This document shows positions 6,385-10,528 of a stretch of 10,528 nucleotides of DNA, one piece after another. The stretch lies in assembly GCA_045617225.1 (NCBI GenBank), contig JAZLIC010000069.1, forward strand, positions 1-10,528, given 5' to 3'. The DNA is from JAZLIC01 sp045617225 (GTDB taxonomy: Bacteria > Bacillota > Clostridia > Monoglobales > Monoglobaceae). A model generated the notes under the pieces. That model had not been told where the DNA came from. It searched no databases and saw nothing but the letters and a program-made list of their open reading frames with translations. A program made the position numbers and the translations under genes. How positions within the stretch are numbered: the first letter of the stretch is position 1; each line of letters begins with the position of its first letter.

Positions 6385-9300
6385 ATGAAGAAATCTGTAT
6401 TATCTTTTTTGATGTCAATTATATTGGCGTTTTTGTGTTTTGTTGGTGTTTCGGCTGAGGAAAATCTTAAAGTCGGTAAAAAGATTAACGGCTTTACTTT
6501 GATTGAAACAGATGAATGTAAATTGTTTGATGCCGATACCTACTTGTTTGAGCATAACTCAACAGGAGGCAAACTGCTTTATATTGCAAATGATGATGTA
6601 AACAGGGCGTTTAATATTACATTTAACACACCTGCCGAGGACACAGGGGTATCTCATGTTTTTGAGCATGCCTCACTTAACGGTTCCAAAAAGTATCCGG
6701 CAAATATATTTTTTAATATAAGCTTTGAAACCATTAACACGTATCTAAATGCATCTACTGCACAAAAGTACACAAACTTTCCTATTTCTTCTATATCCGA
6801 CGAGCAACTTTTAAAGCTTGCGGATTATTATCTTGACGGAGTATTCAACCCCCTTATTTTAACAAACAAGGATATATTCGAGCAGGAGGCTTGGCGTTAT
6901 GAGCTTGAGTCGCCGGATAGTGAGCTTGTGCTCAACGGAACGGTTTACAGCGAGATGAAGGGTGCAATATCACCCTATACAAAAGCGATTTATAATTCCT
7001 TGAAGCTGCTTTATCCGGGCAGTCATAACTCTGCAATTTTCGGCGGCGACCCGGAGATTATCCCAAGCCTTACCTATGAGGATTTGGTAAAGTATCATAG
7101 CGACTATTACAGACCGTCAAATTCACTTGTGATTTTGTACGGAAAGGTGGATTATGAGAAATATCTTAAACTTGTTAATGAATATTTTTCGGAATATGAT
7201 AATAAGAAAGTCGAAATCACCGACCCTGATTATAAGCCTGTTACGAAAAATATAGAGGATACATTCAGTATACAAGCTCCGGAAATGACCGGTGATATTG
7301 TGCATTATTTGATACCGTGTAATATTAGTGAGGAGAGAGAGCTTTTTGATTTTCTCTTCTGCACGAAATTTATTAACAACAGCTCTGCACTTTTAAAACA
7401 GAATGTAAAGAAGGAGATGCCGAATGTTGACATATCTGCCGGTGCTGAATTTACCGTGGGCGTTAATCCGACGCTGCTTATTGTTGCTTCAAATGTGCAA
7501 GCAGGCGACGAGAGCAGGCTTAAAGAGATTATAGACGCTTCTTTTGCGGAGATTGCCGAAACAGGGTTTAGCGAGAAGTTGACAGATGCGTTTTTGGCAT
7601 CTATTGAGCGTGATAATTTATTAGCTCCCGAAAACAGCGGCAACAGAGGAATAAGCATTATTGATAACATAAACGCATTTTGGAGTGTCTACGGAAGATG
7701 CGATACATACTTTAACTATATTGACTATTGTATCAGTCTTGATAAAGAAGCCATAAACGATAACTATAAAAAGCTTGTTAAAAAGTATTTTGTAAATCCA
7801 ACTGCGTCGGTGTTTACCGTAAATGTTTCCGACACATCGCTCGGCGAGAAGGCGGATAAAGCTCTTGCGGAAAAGTTGGCGGCAAAAAAGGCGTCAATGA
7901 CGGATGGAGAAATTGCCGAAATAGTCCGCAAAACTGCACAGGGTAAGGACAATTCCGTAAACAGAGAGCTTGTTGACAAAATCAATGTGTCAAATGTGGA
8001 TATTTTAAGGAAGGATATAGACAGCTATAAGTCGAGAGAATATGCCTGCTCCGATGTTATGAAGGACGGAGTAAGGTATCTTTCTGCGGAAGCGGATATC
8101 GGCGATATAGGATATACAACCGTTTATATTGATGTTTCAAATCTGTCTGATGAACAACTTTTGTACCTTAATTTGTTTGATAATATCTTCCTTAAATTCG
8201 GCACAACGGAGCATACTCAGTCAGAGCTTTACGAGCTTGTGTCAAGATATATTGCAGGAAGCAGCTCGCTTATGGTTGCAGAAGATGACTTGTATATGAT
8301 ATATGATATTTCCGTGCTTAATAAGGATATAGAAAAGATGTATGATGTACTTTATGAGATGTTGTACGATGTTCAGTTTAACGATGTGGAATATCTTAAA
8401 TCCGTTATAGAAAATTCAATTAACGGTTGGGAAACTACGGTATTTGATGAGGGTATTATTATATCTCGTGCCAAGGCACAGAAGAACGCCGAAAGTGCAT
8501 ATTTGTCTTATATGACAGGGCTTGATTATTATCAGTTTTTAAAGGATGTGCGAAAGAAGCTTGACGAAAATCCAAGCGAGGTTATAGATAATCTTAACAA
8601 TATTAAAAACACTCTTAAAAACAGGAATAACGCAAAATCAATATATGCCGGCAACAAAGAGGGCATAGAGCTTACAAATAAGTTTGCAAAGGAATTCTTT
8701 GACAAGTTGGACGATATACCAAAGGTAAAAGTGAACAGAAATATCCCTGTTCCGGAAGGAAACGAGGGGATAATCAGCAATACGGACATCAACTATAATT
8801 TGATATATGCTCCGCTTGATGAGCTTGGCATAAGTCGGGAAGGCTCGCTTGCAGTTACCCTTAATATGATGAACGACAAATTCTTTATGCCATATCTGCG
8901 AAACGAAAAGGGCGCGTACGGAGTGCTGCTCGGACTTGATGATAACGGAATGTATATATGCTCATACCGTGACCCACAGATTTCGTCTACCTTTGATTAC
9001 TATGATAAGTTAAGCGATATTCTCGGTAATACCGAGTTTTCACAAGAGGAGATAGACGGCTATATTATGTCGACCTTTTCAAAAAGTGCGACAAAGAGGA
9101 AGGGCCTTTTAAGCGGTGCATATTATGCGTTGCAATCAAAGATATGCGGCGAGAAAAAGAGTGATTATGACAGACTTCGGGAAGTTCTTGACACCACTCC
9201 GGAGAAGGTGAAGGGATATGCCCCTGTATTTAAAAAGTTTGCCGAGAACGGAGTGAGAGGAACAGTCGGCAAGAAGGCAGATATTGCGGCAAATAAGGAT

Positions 9301-9675
9301 TTGTATGATAATATCATTGACCCGTTTGCAGACGAGATTGAAATATATTTTTGCGGGAAGAAGCTATACAGTGATATAGCGCCAATAATGGAAAACGACC
9401 ATGTTCTTGTGCCGATGAGGGCAATATTCGAGGCGATGGGGTGTGATGTCATCTGGGATGAAGCGGAACAGAAGGCTATTGTTCGCAAGGATGAAACAGA
9501 AGTGATAATCCGTATTGGCTTTGATATAATGACGGTAAACGGAGCAGAGGTAATTCTTGATACATCTGCAAGGCTTGAAGGAGAGAGGACATTTATCCCT
9601 GTCCGTGCATTATCCGAGGCAATGGAGTATACTGTTTCGTGGGACGAGGCAGATGAGGCAGTAGTAATAGAATAA
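6385..9675 (+). CDS. Secreted M16C zinc metalloprotease (PreP/falcilysin type) with C-terminal stalk domain
   Basis: 1096 residues from the ATG at 6385, eight bases after AAAGGG (6371-6376); a GTG at 6376 is in frame but overlaps that binding site, so I reject it. The signal peptide spans about 1-24 (cleavage VSA-EE). The inverted M16 zinc motif is H91-V-F-E94-H95 (in VSHVFEHASLNGSKKYP), with third ligand E190 in YSEMKG, so the N-terminal half looks catalytically complete. The C-terminal half keeps R839 and Y845 (RNEKGAYG) and SYRDP (860-864), typical of M16C. The middle (about 485-730) fits the M16C-associated region. The M16 part ends near 970, the usual single-chain length. Residues 984-1096 add two copper-amine-oxidase-N-like repeats (VLVPMRAIFEAMG from 1007; FIPVRALSEAM from 1070, each followed by a V-x-WDEA motif). 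PreP-type enzymes degrade short unfolded peptides in a closed chamber; here it would act outside the membrane, possibly tethered by the stalk. Confidence 0.93.
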   Translation: MKKSVLSFLMSIILAFLCFVGVSAEENLKVGKKINGFTLIETDECKLFDADTYLFEHNSTGGKLLYIANDDVNRAFNITFNTPAEDTGVSHVFEHASLNGSKKYPANIFFNISFETINTYLNASTAQKYTNFPISSISDEQLLKLADYYLDGVFNPLILTNKDIFEQEAWRYELESPDSELVLNGTVYSEMKGAISPYTKAIYNSLKLLYPGSHNSAIFGGDPEIIPSLTYEDLVKYHSDYYRPSNSLVILYGKVDYEKYLKLVNEYFSEYDNKKVEITDPDYKPVTKNIEDTFSIQAPEMTGDIVHYLIPCNISEERELFDFLFCTKFINNSSALLKQNVKKEMPNVDISAGAEFTVGVNPTLLIVASNVQAGDESRLKEIIDASFAEIAETGFSEKLTDAFLASIERDNLLAPENSGNRGISIIDNINAFWSVYGRCDTYFNYIDYCISLDKEAINDNYKKLVKKYFVNPTASVFTVNVSDTSLGEKADKALAEKLAAKKASMTDGEIAEIVRKTAQGKDNSVNRELVDKINVSNVDILRKDIDSYKSREYACSDVMKDGVRYLSAEADIGDIGYTTVYIDVSNLSDEQLLYLNLFDNIFLKFGTTEHTQSELYELVSRYIAGSSSLMVAEDDLYMIYDISVLNKDIEKMYDVLYEMLYDVQFNDVEYLKSVIENSINGWETTVFDEGIIISRAKAQKNAESAYLSYMTGLDYYQFLKDVRKKLDENPSEVIDNLNNIKNTLKNRNNAKSIYAGNKEGIELTNKFAKEFFDKLDDIPKVKVNRNIPVPEGNEGIISNTDINYNLIYAPLDELGISREGSLAVTLNMMNDKFFMPYLRNEKGAYGVLLGLDDNGMYICSYRDPQISSTFDYYDKLSDILGNTEFSQEEIDGYIMSTFSKSATKRKGLLSGAYYALQSKICGEKKSDYDRLREVLDTTPEKVKGYAPVFKKFAENGVRGTVGKKADIAANKDLYDNIIDPFADEIEIYFCGKKLYSDIAPIMENDHVLVPMRAIFEAMGCDVIWDEAEQKAIVRKDETEVIIRIGFDIMTVNGAEVILDTSARLEGERTFIPVRALSEAMEYTVSWDEADEAVVIE

Positions 9676-9679
9676 TAAA

Positions 9680-9742
9680 GGGGATGTTAAAAAAGTCCGG
9701 GCCGCTGAAAGCTTTTGGTTATGAACATTTTTACCTATCCCC
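9680..9742. repeat. Imperfect inverted repeat downstream of the protease gene
   Basis: GGGGAT at 9680-9685 pairs with ATCCCC at 9737-9742, and the inner GTTAAAAA (9686-9693) with TTTTTAC (9728-9734) with a bulge. CCCC at 9739-9742 could instead pair with GGGG at 9754-9757. It resembles the left half of a composite palindromic repeat joined to the hairpin at 9755-9777. Confidence 0.4.
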
Positions 9743-9754
9743 TACAAAAAAGAG

Positions 9755-9786
9755 GGGCGGTCCCTATGTGACCGCCCGATTCTTTT
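9755..9786 (+). terminator. Terminator-like REP hairpin after the protease gene
   Basis: GGGCGGTC (9755-9762) pairs perfectly with GACCGCCC (9770-9777) around the loop CCTATGT, followed by GATTCTTTT. It is nearly identical to the hairpin at 1490-1516, including the loop. It probably ends transcription of the protease gene, although the T-run is interrupted. Confidence 0.65.
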
Positions 9787-9822
9787 CGGAATTAAAAATT
9801 TTAAAAATTTTCAAAAAATGTA

Positions 9823-9851
9823 TTGACAAATGGGGTTTAGGGTAGTATAAT
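9823..9851 (+). promoter_or_regulatory. Consensus sigma-A promoter for tRNA-Lys
   Basis: TTGACA at 9823-9828 and TATAAT at 9846-9851 with exactly 17 bases between: both boxes match consensus perfectly. Transcription would begin around 9858, just before the tRNA, as expected for a strongly expressed stable RNA. Confidence 0.92.
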
Positions 9852-9871
9852 AGCACTTGCGTTTGAAATTT

Positions 9872-9948
9872 GCACCTTTAGCTCAGCTGGCTAGAGCACC
9901 TGACTCTTAATCAGGGTGTCCGGGGTTCGAATCCCCGAAGGTGTACCA
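9872..9948 (+). tRNA. tRNA-Lys(CTT)
   Basis: A full cloverleaf can be drawn. The acceptor stem is GCACCTT with AAGGTGT (one terminal G-U pair). The D-arm lies in AGCTCAGCTGGCTAGAGC. The anticodon stem CCTGA/TCAGG encloses the loop CTCTTAA with anticodon CTT at 9906-9908, and the T-arm is CCGGGGTTCGAATCCCCG. The discriminator is A and the CCA end is encoded (9946-9948). It reads the lysine codon AAG. It has its own consensus promoter and terminator, so it is a single-gene unit. Confidence 0.96.
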
Positions 9949-10037
9949 AAAATCCTCGTTCGTAAGAATGAGGATTTTTACTTATTCACTATTCCTTCTT
10001 CACTTTTACTTAAATTTACTCAAACGAGGATTTTTGG
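9946..10037. repeat. 15-base perfect inverted repeat overlapping the tRNA 3' end
   Basis: CCAAAAATCCTCGTT at 9946-9960 is the exact reverse complement of AACGAGGATTTTTGG at 10023-10037. The left arm includes the tRNA CCA end and half of the terminator stem, so the two structures compete. ACTTATT (9980-9986) and AATAAGT (10042-10048) also pair around the same region. Confidence 0.6.
9949..9979 (+). terminator. Rho-independent terminator after tRNA-Lys
   Basis: Starting directly after CCA (or including its last A), the arm AAAAATCCTCGTTC pairs with GAATGAGGATTTTT (9966-9979), with one G-T pair and a GTAA loop, ending in five T's. This is about a 14-base-pair stem; the A-tract on the left arm also lets it work on the opposite strand. 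Confidence 0.88.
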
Positions 10038-10075
10038 AAGTAATAAGTAATATGTAAGAGGGAAGAAGTAAGGTA

Positions 10076-10093
10076 AAAATCGCAAGCGATTTT
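10076..10093. terminator. Small AT-rich hairpin
   Basis: AAAATCG (10076-10082) pairs with CGATTTT (10087-10093) around CAAG. It is a weak stem ending in four T's, just upstream of the next promoter. It may be a minor terminator on either strand or a chance structure. Confidence 0.35.
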
Positions 10094-10105
10094 GATTTTA
10101 AAGCA

Positions 10106-10133
10106 TTGACTTTTTAAACCGATATGATATAAT
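10106..10133 (+). promoter_or_regulatory. Promoter of the small membrane protein genes
   Basis: TTGACT at 10106-10111 and TATAAT at 10128-10133 with a 16-base spacer, about 40 bases before the first small gene. The -10 is perfect and the -35 matches at five of six positions. Confidence 0.82.
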
Positions 10134-10174
10134 TTATTTACCGAATAAATAATTATTATAAGGAGGTATAAAAA

Positions 10175-10381
10175 ATGAAAAAATTTGGTTTAATGCTTTT
10201 GATGTCGGCAGTAATGCTTGCGTGTATGCTTCCGATGACAACCTGTGCGGCTTTCCCAATCTTAATCGGGATTCCGTCAACCATATCAAGTGGAAGTATA
10301 TGGCTCGCAGTCGGCATTTTGGTTGTTGCAATTATTGCAGCAGTTGCAATCATTGTTAAAGTAAAGAAAAACAAAAAATAA
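10175..10381 (+). CDS. Small exported single-span membrane protein, copy 1 of a tandem pair
   Basis: 68 residues with a strong binding site AAGGAGG (10160-10166) eight bases before the ATG and a near-consensus promoter, so it looks genuinely expressed. The N-terminus (MKKF then a hydrophobic run to about residue 21) looks like a signal peptide with a possible cut after A25 (TCA-AFP). A short segment follows (AFPILIGIPSTISSGS), then a membrane span at about 43-62 and the basic tail KVKKNKK. The mature form would have roughly 17 residues outside, one span and a positive tail inside; if the signal is not cut, it is a two-span hairpin. The cysteines do not fit a lipobox. I recognise no family. 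A second, similar gene follows 31 bases after the stop. A membrane peptide, holin-like protein or transporter subunit are all possible but unsupported. Confidence 0.82.
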   Translation: MKKFGLMLLMSAVMLACMLPMTTCAAFPILIGIPSTISSGSIWLAVGILVVAIIAAVAIIVKVKKNKK

Positions 10382-10412
10382 TCGGCATCTGTATTATAAG
10401 GAGGTATAAAAA

Positions 10413-10528
10413 ATGAAAAAATTTTTTTTAATGCTTTTAGTGTCGGCAATTATGCTTGTGTGCATACTGCCTGTGGCGGTGAGTGCGATTTTTCCGGGAC
10501 TCTCCGCATTTCCGTCAACCATATCAAG
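10413..10528 (+). CDS. Small exported membrane protein, copy 2 (cut off by window end)
   Basis: Thirty-eight codons are visible from the ATG at 10413, with AAGGAGG at 10398-10404, the same spacing as copy 1. The frame is open to the last base. Of the 38 residues, 24 match copy 1 position for position without gaps: MKKF, LMLL, the hydrophobic core, LP, and PSTIS. The differing residues cluster around the predicted signal cleavage region and early mature part (residues 21-33: VAVSAIFPGLSAF here). A VSA-IFP cut is likely. No promoter or terminator lies between the copies, so they are probably co-transcribed. The product should be about 68 residues if the homology continues. Confidence 0.8.
   Translation, partial: MKKFFLMLLVSAIMLVCILPVAVSAIFPGLSAFPSTIS

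Larger units (their letters stand above)
10155..10528 (+). repeat. 238-base tandem duplication carrying the small genes
   Basis: The block from the ribosome binding site to CCGTCAACCATATCAAG (10274-10290) is repeated with a constant offset of 238 bases (10512-10528 for the last motif). The stretch TATAAGGAGGTATAAAAAAT and the first codons are almost identical. The offset stays constant to the window edge, so no insertion or deletion has accumulated, and further copies may follow. Confidence 0.88.

Noticed and set aside
10175..10381. Lipoprotein or lantibiotic-type precursor
   Set aside because: No acceptable lipobox, no double-glycine leader, no modification enzymes nearby, and a C-terminal membrane span with a basic tail.
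10134..10449. Antisense open frames opposite the two small membrane protein genes
   Set aside because: The sense genes have promoter, binding sites and conserved paralogous frames; the antisense frames cross promoters and leaders.
9872..10528. tRNA-Lys as an attachment site for an integrated element carrying the small genes
   Set aside because: No integrase is present, and the only repeat of the tRNA 3' end in the window is inverted, not direct. It cannot be excluded from sequence beyond the window.

Overview
The window looks like chromosomal DNA from a moderately AT-rich Gram-positive anaerobe of the class Clostridia (Bacillota), probably of gut type. Supporting signs are strong AGGAGG-type ribosome binding sites, sigma-A promoters (TTGACA-17-TATAAT), a BcrAB-like ABC exporter beside an OmpR-type two-component system, copper-amine-oxidase-N ('stalk') repeats on a secreted enzyme, surface repeats of the 'CxxCxKYFSDA' kind, and palindromic intergenic repeats. 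This placement is an inference; there is no 16S rRNA gene or other phylogenetic marker here.

Layout. (1) 1-1485: 3' part of a large repetitive surface-type protein with a 219-residue tandem module, ending at a strong hairpin terminator. (2) 1486-1842: a 357-base non-coding stretch holding that terminator, an inverted-repeat-bounded element, and three hairpins in a row. (3) 1843-6320: five co-directional, tightly spaced genes: an exported or membrane-anchored protein of unknown function, an ABC ATPase, an ABC-2 type permease, a sensor histidine kinase with a very short external loop, and an OmpR-family response regulator. They read as an envelope-stress or peptide-antibiotic response module in which the kinase and regulator probably control the transporter. 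(4) 6385-9675: a secreted M16C (PreP/falcilysin-type) zinc metalloprotease with an intact HxxEH site and a C-terminal stalk domain, with its own promoter. (5) 9676-9871: a REP-like hairpin closely matching the one at 1490, then a consensus promoter. (6) 9872-9948: tRNA-Lys(CTT) with its own terminator. (7) 10106-10528: a promoter and two tandem copies, 238 bases apart, of a small exported single-span membrane protein; the second copy runs off the window.

Most of the window is conventional. The parts least explained by known families are the tandem small membrane proteins at the right edge, the unknown exported protein that leads the ABC/two-component operon, and the secreted M16C-stalk fusion. 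No CRISPR array, transposase, integrase or phage gene is visible.
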